Assembly (NCBI RefSeq): GCF_000226095.1 | Contig: NC_016472.1 | Span: 4,402,001-4,466,000, forward strand | Direction: 5' to 3' | Origin: Thermothelomyces thermophilus ATCC 42464 | Lineage: Eukaryota > Ascomycota > Sordariomycetes > Sordariales > Chaetomiaceae | DNA: 64,000 nt | Part shown: in pieces, positions 32,377 through 43,141 of the stretch | Position numbering within the stretch: the stretch's first letter is position 1 | How the letters are laid out: each line of letters begins with the position of its first letter | Made by a program: the position numbers and the translations under genes | The notes under the pieces: model-generated | Told to the model about the DNA's origin: nothing | Seen by the model: only the letters and a program-made list of their open reading frames with translations | The model's database searches: none

Positions 32377-35258
32377 TCAGCTCGACCCCGTCAAATCCAA
32401 GCCATATGGAAATTGAGCACCATCCTGTGGCGCTTGTTGCTGCGAGAACTCGGGGTTTCCAGGAAAGAATTGCAGGGACTCGCCGCCCCAATTTACGCTC
32501 TGAGTAAAGTTCTCAAACGATTCCTGAACATAGCGAGTTAGCTGGAGGAGCAGAAACAGCGAGAATCAGGGAAGGCGGATCCATTCCAGGAACTACCTAC
32601 CCAATCGAAATTGGTCGAAAAATCCAGGTTATTATTCGCCATGTTATCAAACATGGTCAGTGGTGAATGCGCGCTGTCAAAGCCGAGCATGGGGTTGGAG
32701 AAGTTTGTTGGGGCGGCACTTCCCATCCCCATACTTGTGCTCGGGCCGTTTTCAGCCCCCCCGCCCGCATTCGCTCCGTTCAGGCCCAAGTTAAGGTCTC
32801 CGTACGATTTGTTCACGGAGGACTGAGCCCCGCTGAATGTGTTTGCCAGTCCTGGCCCCGACCCACCGGAAAGCATGCCTCGCGTCGTGGCCTCGAGCTG
32901 CCCCGGTAGCAGGTCACCCGAGTCGCCAGTCCTAAGCGGCCCCGAGCTGGATGATAACCCCATCGGGCTCGCAGGCCCGTCCGCACCTCCAAGGCGTTTG
33001 ATTTTGTTGAGCATGATATCAAGGATATTGGACGCTTTAAACGCGTCGACTGAGGTATCGGACAATTCCTTCCAGATATCCCTCGTCAGCTCGAGCCTGT
33101 CGATCATTTCCTGGCGCTGCTCTCTGGACCAGAAGTACAAGCTTTGGGCGTCCTGCTGTCCCGCCGGCCCCTGGCCCGCGTTGTCAAAGTGCAGATCAAG
33201 TACGATGACCATGGCGGGGAGGAGGAAGTCCTTCGTCGCAACTGATGTGAAGAACCACTTGACTGGATGGAGAAGCCCGCCGGGCTGCGATTCCCGGTGG
33301 AGCGTCGCCAAAATTCGCAGAGTCTCTAACGACGCTTCGATGGCACTCCGACGCGAGTGGGCATATCGGGGGTTGTGCCTCGCTCGTGGCATGTACTTCC
33401 TGTGGAGCAGGCACATGATTTTGAGGTAGAGAATTTCTAGGTGGAACCTGGCCATGATCAACGTCAGCGGAGCGTCGCAGCCTTCGAGCGGCTGCATCCG
33501 TAGGTGAGGCGGAAGTCCAGCCTTGAAGTCGCGCAACTTGGCATCGAATCGGAGAATCTCGTCATAATGGACCGGGCTCTTGACCCGGCCCGTAGCCTGC
33601 AGGATGGTGCCGAGCAGATCACACAGTTTGACCTTCTGGACCATATAGCTGACAGGTGTGGGCTCAGTGTTAGGTCTCGAAGGCGGGAGCACTTTCGTAT
33701 CCGGACCGAACTCTTCGTCGTAAATGTTGTGGGGTAGCTCGGTGTCGCAGTCGTGCTCGGATATCATGCTCGGGAGCGATACCTGATGCGAGAGAATGAT
33801 ATCCATCATTCTCACCAAAGCCCAGGTCCTGCGTCTCATCTCCTGCGTGAATAGTGAGAAAACAAGCCTCAACAGATAGAACCTCAGAGGAGACATGGAT
33901 TGTGGGACTTTGAGCCATGGGATGAACATACCGCTTCAAAGGGTGTGAGGGTGGAAAACCACTTGCCGTCACGGTGATAGCCCATCCGTAGGGCGACCCG
34001 TACCACCATAGCACTGATGATCCACAAGCTCAAGTCGGCATCCCATCGAGAGGAATACTCGCAGAAACCATACAGCATCATGGCCTCCACCGTATGCTGT
34101 GTCGGTTTGGTATAGTCCCCCGCGACCAAACACTGAACCGTCCTTAACCGATACTCATCTGCCAGCTCAAGCGCCCGGCCCTTCCACTCAGGGGGCTCAT
34201 CTCCAACCTTGTGGTAACTTATCAGAGCCAGGCACATGACCGCATACAGCAACGCCAACCACATGATTGACGTCTTTGATGGATCTTGCCAGTGGTCTCG
34301 AAGCTGTTGCCAAAACGTTGGAGCGTGGAGGATGTTGACAGCGTTATCCATCGAGCTAAAGTACCTCGAGCATAACGCTATGATCTTCGACTTGGGTGGC
34401 AACTCTGCCCGGAGTTCGACCTCGGTTGCCGGTGTGGCACCCATTAGCAGGGTGGGCGGCTGCTTGGCTGTCGGGGGTTTTGCCAGCTTGATTCTCTCGT
34501 AGCTGGTCTCTAGATCCTTTTTATGGCTCGCGAAATAGTTCTTGACCTCGGCTATGTCAAGCAGAATGGTGTGCCAGTGTTCCTCCCCGAGATACACGTG
34601 CTTTGACCGAGCCGGATCCATCTTCAAGACTCCTAAGGATTTCGCAAGTCCGTCGTCAACATCGCTTTCATCGTCCCCCTGCACTTCGCCGTCATCATCG
34701 TGGCCTTCGGCTTTGGCTCGTAAGGAGCTGCTGTCCGCAGTAGAAGGCGAGCCGTTTGAGGCAGCGCCGCCAGACGATGTGGAAGAGCCACCAGGCAACG
34801 ATGATGCGTCGATGTTGGCACCCCCGTGCATCAAGGAGAGGACTAATCCCTCCAGCCGGTTGATGCGGTTCTGCATATCATCAGGAGTCGGTTCCCCTTG
34901 GCCCTGGTTCTTCCTGCGGGATACGGGGGTGGCATATGAGCACGAGAGGGTGCCGGCTCCCTCGCGCTTAGTGCAGTTGCCACATGGGTGTGACCTGTCG
35001 CACTTCCTGGGCCCCAAGTTAGTCTTATGGTATTAATGTCCGACACAATCCTGATCCAACTGCTTACAATCTGGACATATGGTTAGCTGGCTCAACAATG
35101 ACTGGCGGCGCGGAAACATGCTTAAAAACAGCTCACTTTCTTGTTCGACAAGGGTAACAGCTGAGAGGTACTCTGTTCCTCTTGCGCACCACCCGGAACT
35201 GCTCTTCGGGTGACCGGCTGGTGGTCAAGGCCGTGGCTGAGGGCGGTGTGGGCGTCAT
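32377..35258 (-). CDS. Zn2Cys6 fungal-specific transcription factor
   Basis: Five exons: 35258-35137, 35070-35068 (3 nt), 35006-33932, 33842-32601 and 32523-32377, 862 aa. The zinc cluster at residues 34-62 reads CYPCRTRKLKCDRSHPCGNC then TKREGAGTLSC, the canonical C-x2-C-x6-C-x5-C-x2-C-x9-C. A probable coiled coil follows (MQNRINRLEGLVLSLM). The middle homology (Fungal_trans) domain includes RMGYHRDGKWFSTLTPFEAEMRRRTWALV, split by intron 33843-33931. The C-terminal 150 residues are Gly/Ser/Asn-rich with FDNMANNNLDFSTNFDW, possibly an activation region. It should bind CGG-type DNA sites in the nucleus. Its target is unknown; it lies directly upstream of and in the same direction as the amylase gene, but does not look like AmyR to me. 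The 3-nt exon rests on the x6 spacing and two good introns. Confidence 0.9.
35068..35070 (-). other. 3-nt internal microexon of the Zn2Cys6 gene
   Basis: ATT lies between an acceptor (ATGTCCAG) and a donor (GTAAGC). The introns on either side, 66 and 61 bp, have branch sites GCTAACC and GACTAACT. Splicing as AA|ATT|G gives Lys-Leu and the canonical six residues between Cys2 and Cys3. Skipping it leaves five. Confidence 0.75.
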
Positions 35259-36766
35259 GTTTTGCGCGCTGCTTGCTGCCGTAAATTGGCCGATCAAACG
35301 AGTCTCGAATCTATCACAACCACCTGTCCCAACAGCGCGTTCCTTGGCTCCCCTTAACTTTGGCCCTCTTCTGTAAGCTCAAGCTCCTTGGAAGGACTCA
35401 AAGCCGAAGCGCGAGAATCGAGCAGCCGACGCGGCTGCTATCAGGAGCTATCAGAACGCCTGGCTGAATTACACTGGGTTCTCCTGCTCGCCTAAGCCCA
35501 CACTGATTGATGACGGCTGAGGGACCTTGCACCCAGCGTGAATACGACTCCCAAGAGACGTAGAGATTCGGGCGTCGATGCGGCGCAAGTGTGCTCACTC
35601 GAGAGCTTTACATTGATTTCCGTCGAACCGCGGCTGGTTCGATGGGCTGATGGAAAGCGCAAAAAAAATTCAGGCTTGGGTATATAATGAGGCGAGGCTT
35701 AATCGGTAGCGTTAAGATTGGGATTCACTCCGTCGAGGCGTAGGCTATCCGTGCAACTCGCGCAAGCGGGCCTGCCGGTTGATGGAAGAAACGAAATGAA
35801 AATATGCAAGGACGGCGTTCGCGATCAAACCGATTCGCTCATGGAAAAGATGAACGATCAACTAGGACTGAGGATGGGGGCGATGATGTTCGGCGGTGGG
35901 AGCCTGGATCACTAGTGGGGCAACATTCATGCAAGGCCCCTGCGGGGTCGCAGCGGTTGGGGTCGCCCTGACGCAAACGGAAGATTGGGCAAGAAGGAGG
36001 CCCGTCTTGCCTCTGCTACGCTTTGCCACGCACCTCCAGAAACCTAAAAGGTGCTCCGCTAATTACCGGTTGGATACCTACTATAGGCCGAACCTTAAAA
36101 AGAGAGAAACTGATGCTGTGCGCAACGGAGTCCAACCTACGAATGATGCAATCAGACTCGAATGTCTAGGCTCCTCGACACCGTTTTATAGACTTTGTTA
36201 AGTCCGTACGGAGTACATACACACAGACTCCAGAGTGCTAAGGACGAATCATATTCTCCGCATATCGAGCTACTCGCAGTATATGTTTCTGCACAACAAT
36301 GGTACAGGTGGAAAGAAACTTCGCCTCAACCAGTTCCACGTACTTCATCAGGATCCGACGTTTGTCACAAGGTCGGCCAGCGATAAAGGGCCTGCCCGTC
36401 CTGTGGTTGGTTGGAGCATCGAGAAAACAAATTGTGGCGCAGCTTATTAAGCTCTGGTCCATGCTACCAAAAGGTAAGCCACATGAGTCACACGGTGTAT
36501 GTACCTCCATTCCCCTCATTCGACGTAACAGCTCGAACCACAATGTGCCCAGTGCAGTGGAATCTCACCACTCTTCCCCCCCTTCCCGTCCATTACGCCC
36601 AATCGTGAAGCGGCCCAGACTCGATGGATTCCAGGGAAACAATGCCGCCTCGATTGCAGGGCTCGCTTCGTGGAAAACACTTCTTGTGGTGACGGGGTGC
36701 CATAGTGGACCACCGAGAGAGAAGTCGCGATGCTACACGATGGGCTGGCAGCAGGCGATAGACTGT
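35259..36766. promoter_or_regulatory. Upstream region of the Zn2Cys6 gene and 3' region of Grx3/4
   Basis: About 1.5 kb. TATATAA at 35681-35687 is a TATA-like word but lies ~420 bp from the regulator start. GTCCGTACGGAGTAC at 36202-36216 is a near-palindrome of a word scattered over the window. No gene is seen. Confidence 0.4.
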
Positions 36767-37611
36767 TCAAGATGCCGCAACGGAGCCATCGCCATTTGCC
36801 TTGACACTGTACGGCTTCAAGAAGTCGGGGTTGCTTTCCAGTTCCTCTTTGACCTGTCCAGATGTTAGTACACTCATGGATAGGGCCCAACCGGTCAAGG
36901 GGGGTTGAAACGCACAATGTCAAGGCCGCCAACCAATTCACCATTCACCCATAGCTGCGGGTACGTCGGCCAGTCGGCGAACTCCTTCAGCCCTTGCCGC
37001 ACCTCATCGTCGGCCAGAATGTTGAAGAAGCCGTACTTGACAGCATTGTCGCGCAGGATCCCCACCATTTGTCGCGAGAAGCCACACTTCGGTTCACTAG
37101 GGGTCCCCTTCATGAATAGCATTACGGGCGCCGCCTTGACCAGTTCACCGAGACGCTTGAAAAGCTCTTGTTTCTTCTTTTCCGGATCCTCCTCCGTTGT
37201 GACCTCTGCCTCGTTGTTCGCGGCCGACGTGGCCGAGCCGTTGTGGGCCGCCGTCGCTGCCCCCGTCTTGCTTGCGTGACTCTCGATGGCGTTCCGGACC
37301 TTGACGGCGCTGCTGCCGCTAACCGTCTCAAGCACCTCTCCATTCCGAATGAGAACGAGAAACGGAACGGCTGTCACGTTGTAGGCCTCGCTTATATCAG
37401 ACAACTCCTCTGCATTGATCTTTACCCACGACGTCGACGGCGGCTCGGTAAGGGGGTATTCACTGGCCAAGGTCGAAAGCACAGTGGCCATCTGGGCACA
37501 CGGTGCCGCCCATGGCGCGTGAAATGAAACGATCAACAGCGTGGATGGCGGCAACGAGGATACATGTTTCTCCCAGGCCTCCACGCTGGTAATTTCCTCG
37601 ATTTTGGACAT
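36767..37611 (-). CDS. GRX4: Monothiol CGFS glutaredoxin with N-terminal thioredoxin-like domain (Grx3/Grx4)
   Basis: Two exons, 37611-36916 and 36853-36767, 260 aa. Residues 1-115 form a thioredoxin-like domain whose active site reads WAAPC (34-38), with one Cys only, as in Grx3/4. A charged Ala/Glu-rich linker (~120-150) follows. The glutaredoxin domain holds PVMLFMKGTPSEPKCGFS (CGFS at 176-179), WPTYPQLWVNGELVGGLDI and, after the 62-bp intron (GTGCGT...GGACAG), VKEELESNPDFLKPY. In fungi these proteins bind a bridging 2Fe-2S cluster with glutathione and act in cytosolic/nuclear iron sensing and cluster trafficking with BolA proteins. The start MSKIEEITSVEAW is the family start. The frame stays open for 73 codons upstream without an ATG. 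Confidence 0.94.
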
Positions 37612-38775
37612 GGCCGAAGGTTCGGTAAGGGGAGAGCGGACCGGAGCGGACCAGAACGACGAAAGCGGCTGGGAACGCGGGATTGGGTTCGCTATGGCAA
37701 ATGACTGTCCTGCTGGTGTTGAGTATGCCGTAGAACTGAGCGGTACGTTTCTTCTGATGAGCTGTCGGATGCTTTCTCTCGCGATAGTTAACGATTTCTC
37801 TCTGTTCGAGTGACCACGCCACTGGTTCAATGCGTTGCCCCACCGTCAACTTTGCCAGCCGATTGCGGATTTAGTCCTGGAAGGCTGATGACCCCGCATC
37901 CTCCAGACACAATCCGCCATTGGCCGAAGACGCGTTGCGTCATTTGATGGCCTCGTCCACACATCTTTCGCGCACCTTGAAGAGTACGGATTTCTACTTG
38001 ACGGCGATAGCATAACAAGGCAAATCTCTGAAAAGAACCTTGATTACTCATCCTCCCATCTTGGACCATAGTATTGTATTTCTCAACTTCCGACTAAACC
38101 GAGGTGTTTCCCATTTTACTTCTAGAAGGAGGTGCACGCCTCTGTCCCAATGAACTTGAAGACTTCACTGCCAGAACAGTAATCACACATTCTCGCATCT
38201 ACAATAGATCCGAATGTTACTTCGTGTCATAATGTATCGCAGTCGACTCGCTGAAAGGGACGCGACGTGCATGTGAAACGCCAACTTGACTGGCGGACTG
38301 GCCCAATTGTGGAGCACTCACTGTTTCAGCTAGGCAAGGGCTTCTTGCTCCAGGTACACATCCCAGGCCACGTTGCCACTTGTTCCAGGCTCTCCCAGCG
38401 CCCAAGTTTGTGACTTGATGGGTCGGTACGTGCGTAGTGCACTCCATGTCCGTTGGATGCGCTGGCGGGTGCGCTGTAATTCGTATTCCGTTCAGTGGTA
38501 ATTACATTAGGTATATATAGCTCTATACGGAATAGTCTCAGTGAGGAGGCTTGCGACGCTCTATGCCCGACTTAAATCCTGGCAGATCTGCGAACAGCTC
38601 AATTTCTCTGCGTGGCCAAGACCTTGGCATTCAACGTCGTCCAATTCACTACTCCAGCGACACCAGACGACCTATAACGAGGACCCATACGGAGGTACCT
38701 TCCAAGCATACACCGCACGCCGAAGAGCTTTGATATTGCACAGAGCCCGAACCTTTCTAAACTGTCGGCTCAGCA
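37612..38775. promoter_or_regulatory. Divergent promoter region between Grx3/4 (-) and the CYSTM gene (+)
   Basis: About 1.2 kb. TATATATAG at 38512-38520 suits the plus-strand gene starting at 38776 if its leader is long. No other gene is seen. Confidence 0.45.
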
Positions 38776-39177
38776 ATGTCTGCCCAAGAATATTACCAAC
38801 AAGGCCCGGCACCCAACGGCTACGGCGGCCAGGCGCAGTACCCGCAGTCGTACCCTCAGCAGTACCCTCAGCAATACCCTCAACAGCCGCAGCCTGTAAG
38901 TACACTTCCCATGGCCCCGAGTTTACTCGCCGACTCCTTTCGATGTTGACATCGGCCGTTCCATTGATCGCAGGTATATGGTGGCCCGCCACCCCAGCAG
39001 GGCTATTATCCCCCCCCAGGTCAAATGCAGTACCAGGAGCAGCCGCGTCAGCACAGGAGTGGCGGCGGCGACAGTTGTCTCAAGGGCTGTTTAGCCGCGC
39101 TATGTTGTTGCTTCGTTTGCGAGGAGGGATGTGAATGCTGTGCGGACTGCTGCGAGTGTTGTCTGGAGTTCTGCTGA
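38776..39177 (+). CDS. CYSTM-type cysteine-rich tail protein
   Basis: Two exons, 38776-38895 and 38974-39177, 107 aa, joined through a GTAAGT...GATCGCAG intron at QQPQP|VYGG. The N-terminal 70 residues are rich in Gln, Pro, Tyr and Gly, with a repeated YPQQ unit. The last ~35 residues are SCLKGCLAALCCCFVCEEGC and then a stretch with eight more Cys ending in LEFC at the stop. This is the layout of CYSTM proteins: a short, disordered, proline-rich head and a C-terminal Cys-rich hydrophobic module thought to insert in or lie on membranes, often linked to stress tolerance. Function here is unknown. Start choice follows the first ATG in frame with the repeats. Neither exon shows up as a long ORF, so it is easy to miss. 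Confidence 0.88.
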
Positions 39178-39914
39178 ATACACCCAAGAGTCTCTCCACG
39201 GCGAAGAAGGTTCTGCGGAGGCTGTCGATCGGGGACCGCCGCCTCCATACCGACCGACCCATGTATGTACGTTGAACATGGAGGCGCCTTAGATGGGCAC
39301 TTTTCAGTTACCTATCAAGGTCTCTTTGTAGTTAATACCTACCGGGTAGGTAAAGAAATGTCAAACTCGAGAGTTCTCTTATAAACTGGGAGAAGCCTGC
39401 CTTGTGATACCAGAAAGTGTCCGACTCTGCCACAGGGTACTTGTAATGTGCTTCCTCCATCAGACAAGCCTAGCGGGTTCGCTCTCGCAACTTGGGGTGG
39501 TGCTACAAATAAACTTTTATTGGTAATTCTTGGCCGACATTAGGCGACAATCCGGTGCACGCGTACTCTGTAGGTAAGGTACTTACAAGAATGCTACAAG
39601 ATAGCACAATGGAACCTGGCACTTGGAAGACAGCGCCAGGCGCTACCTGGTTACTCGTCGGATTGGGGCTGTGGCGCCAAGGCCTGCCAAGAGTTTGCGA
39701 GCTCCTCCTCCTGCACAGCCTGCTCTCCCCCCCCAACCCCACCAACCCATCTTTGACGTCTACCTGCTGAACGGAAGCTCCCTCCAACTTCCCAGTTCTT
39801 GGCCACCTCCAAAGAAGCTGCTGGATCGCAAAGGCAACCACCAGCTCCCCTTCGGTTTCCTACTTCGTTGCTTAAATCTTCCTGAAGCGGTCGAGCTCCG
39901 ACCGCTCGAAAACA
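39178..39914. promoter_or_regulatory. CYSTM 3' region and Abp1 upstream region
   Basis: About 0.7 kb with TAGGTAAGGTAC-like words near 39340 and 39570 and a pyrimidine-rich leader before 39915. No gene is seen. Confidence 0.4.
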
Positions 39915-42494
39915 ATGGCGTCGCTGAACCTTTCAACAAACGGTCCCTCAATCAAGAGCAGCTACTCAAGCGTCATCAATGGACCCGCCCTCTCCTCAAC
40001 CTCTCCGACCGCGGCGCGCTGGGCCCTCTTCACAGTGCAGGCGCCGCTAGTGAGCGCCTTCCAAAACACGGGAGCAAAGGAAAGCGTCCTGAAGGTTGAG
40101 AGCACTGGCGGTGAGTGACACGACGGGATGCAGACCCACGACTCCAAGCCCGCCGCTGCAGGCGGCCCCCGGTCGCTGATGAGTTTCCTTCCGTGGTTGC
40201 GTTGCGTCCAGCTAACTCGGTCACTTTGCGCAGATGGCGAGCTTGCCAACCTCGTCGAGGAGTTCAGCGAAGGCCGTATTCAGTTCGCTTTCGTTCGAGT
40301 CAAAGACCCAAACTCGGGTCTCCCCAAGAATGTGCTGATCGCCTGGTGCGGCGGAGGCGTCCCTGAGCGCACCAAGGGTTACTTTACGAGCCACACTGCT
40401 GCCGTATCTAAGGTCTTGCACGGCTACCATGTCCAGATTACAGCGCGCTCCGAGGCTGATCTCGTCCCGGAGGACATCGTGCAAAAGGTGGCGGATGCAT
40501 CGGGTGCCAAATACTCGTCGGGAACATCCACACCAGCCCCGTCGGCGCCGCCCCCGGTTTCCAAAAAGCCCGTCTTCACACCGACAACATCCGGGTCTGG
40601 GAGCTCTTACAACCCGCTCGTCGCTGCGCGCACTCAGAGACCGGTGAACACTGACGATGATGGCTGGGGCGCGGACGCACCACCGGTTACACGTACCGAA
40701 TTAGAGAAGGTCGAACCTGCCTACAAGCCGACGAAGGTAGATATCGCAAGCCTCAGAAAAAACAAGGACGACTCTCGGTTCGATACGCCCTCGAGACAAG
40801 ATGACCGTCCGAGCGACATCGTGAAGGGGGGTTACCAACCCGTGGGCAAGGTTGATATTGCTGCGCTTAGGGCACAGGCGAAGCAGGATGATAAGCCTAC
40901 CGTCGTGAAGGGCGCTTATGAGCCCGTAGGCAAGGTCGACATCGCTGCCCTCCGAGCGAGATCGCAGCGTCCGGCCGAGGAGGAGGAGTCGGCGCCGGCG
41001 CCAAAGAGCCTTGCCGAGCGGAGCGCCGCCTTCACATCGTCAGAACGTCTCACAGAACTGCCGAAGCCCAAAGTCGCAAAGAAGTTCGGTGCCACGCCCT
41101 TCACTGGCACCAAGGCTCCAACTCCCGTGGGGCTCGGCTTTGGCTCGCCATCAGCCCCTCCGCCGCCACCCGTCGGCTCCGCCAGCCGGACGTTTGCTGA
41201 TCAGGGAGGCAAGACTCCAGCTCAGATATGGGCCGAAAAGAAGGGCAAGCAGGCCGGTGTGGCTGTCGGCTCGCCATCTCCGCCCGTCACTACACCGATC
41301 GCCGCCCAGAAGAGTGGCAGCGAGTGGAAGAGCGGCTACACCGGTAAAAGCTGGGCACCGGTACAAACCACCAACTTCGGCCGAGGCGGTGTGGAGAAGC
41401 AAAAGACGGGAGAAACAGAACGGTCTGAACCAGAGGTGCAGCAACCCGTCACGACGGGCAGCGGTGGTGTTTCTGCACTGCGTGACAAGTTTAGGGACGC
41501 GGCGCCTATGGGCATCCCAACCCGCTCTGTTCCGGATGCTGCGGCTGGGTCAGAGAACGAGCCGGCCCCGCCGCCCCCGCCCATGGAAAGTCGGCCTGCT
41601 GGTGGCTTTGCTCTGCCCGGGTTACCCTCCAGACCTGCAGCCCGGAATCAGGAAGAAGAGGAGGAGGCGGAGGTGGCACCGTCTATCCCGTCACGCAACT
41701 ACGAGGAGCGTGAACCGTTGCCGGTTCGTGTTGCGATGCCGGTTCCCCGCAGTGCCGCACCCGAGATTGAGTCCGCGGCTGAGAGTCTCCCTTCCCGTCC
41801 TATTCCGGTTCCGCCGGAGGTGCCCAAGGAGGAAGAGCTCCCGGCCGACTCTGAGACGCACAACCCTCGAGCGGCCGCCGCAGCCGTGGCCGGTGTCACC
41901 GCTGCAGCCGCGGCTGGCGCGGCGGTAGCGCACGCAGCAGATGACACCGCGCCAAGCAAGGCCGACGCGACCAGTGGTGGCAAGAGGGCTTTGGTTCAAT
42001 ATGACTACGAGAAGGCAGAAGACAACGAGATTGAGCTCCGGGAGGGCGAATACGTGACTAACATCGAGATGGTGCATGACGATTGGTGGATGGGCACCAA
42101 TTCTCGAGGCGAGAGCGGTCTGTTCCCCAGCAATTACGTCGAAATCATTGACGAAGAAGAGGGAGCCGCCGCTGCGCAACCGGCCGCCCCTGCGCCGGCC
42201 GCCCCTGCGCCGGCAGCGCAACAGGAGGAGCCTCCAGCTGCGACATCCGGTCCGACGGCGACAGCTCAATTCGACTACGAAGCTGCAGAAGATAACGGTA
42301 CGCAGTCCCTCGGTTATCCCTGCGTTGAACATGACATCAAATGGGCGGCACTGACATATTATGTTGCAGAACTGAGCTTTCCTGAGGGCGCATTGATCAC
42401 CGACTTAGACTTCCCCTCCGAAGATTGGTGGTTTGGTCACTACAATGGTGCTTCTGGCTTGTTCCCTGCCAATTATGTCCAGCTTAACTCCTAG
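39915..42494 (+). CDS. ABP1: Actin-binding protein Abp1/drebrin-like (ADF-H domain plus two SH3 domains)
   Basis: Three exons, 39915-40110, 40234-42297 and 42370-42494, 794 aa. The ADF-H domain (~1-140) opens MASLNLSTNGPSIKSSYSSV and includes FVRVKDPNSGLPKNVLIAWCG. The middle carries three Y-x-P-(x)-(G)KVDIA(A/S)LR repeats (40720-40960) and long Pro/Ala/Glu-rich stretches with SH3-ligand-like SLPSRP motifs. Two SH3 domains follow: ALVQYDYEKAEDNEIELREG...GLFPSNYVEI (~651-705) and ATAQFDYEAAEDNELSFPEG...GLFPANYVQL (~742-793). Abp1 binds F-actin at endocytic patches and recruits Arp2/3 regulators and Ark/Prk kinases. Intron 2 cuts the second SH3 domain in its RT loop. It is 72 bp, in frame and free of stops. 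One SH3 is typical of yeast Abp1; two occur in many filamentous fungi. Confidence 0.94.
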
Positions 42495-43141
42495 GCTAGG
42501 AAGGATGAACTTGCCATGCGCAGGATATTCTCCTGGGAGAAATAAAATGGGACAGCGCGCGAGGTTGTAGTTTGGAGGAGGTGTGGTTTTCGTCAAACGT
42601 TATATTCAGGGGTCCAAGGTCGGGGTAACGGAGCATTGTCTCTGCTCACGGGCCTACTGCTCGCCTTTGGTAAGCGGGGACTCTCGGCCAGATGTTAGCA
42701 CTCCATCCACTTCACAGCTGTTAAGGGTTGTCGTTCAGCCTAAGGTGAAGCTGGTGGCTGATGAGCTGATCCCGGCGGTATGACAAAAACTCACTCTAGA
42801 ATACTTTCCATGGTAGTAGAGACGTGCAGTATTCGTTCTCCGCTATGGTTACTCTTGGTTAGTTTTGCCACGTGCTAAGAGCTGGTCCCAAGACGGGTAC
42901 GGATTATATACATTATTAGTAGTAGACTGCTTGTGAGCCGAGCCACTCTTCTACTTTCTACTGCGCTCCAACTCGGCCAACCAGCCCCACCTCTGGTGCA
43001 ACAGGTATGCTCATGATTCAACCATGGCCAGAACGTCGAATATAGTACTTGAACGATCAAGATTGTATCGTGCAGTCAACCGCGAAGCCTGCAGGACCTC
43101 GGGCGAGGAGAGGATTTTTACGGCATAGGCAGATACCTACA
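42495..43141. promoter_or_regulatory. Abp1 3' region and Vps37 upstream region
   Basis: About 0.65 kb. No gene, repeat or clear promoter element is seen. Confidence 0.4.

Noticed and set aside
35681-35687. TATATAA as a promoter for a plus-strand gene
   Set aside because: No plus-strand coding region follows for 3 kb. It may be chance or belong to the distant minus-strand regulator.
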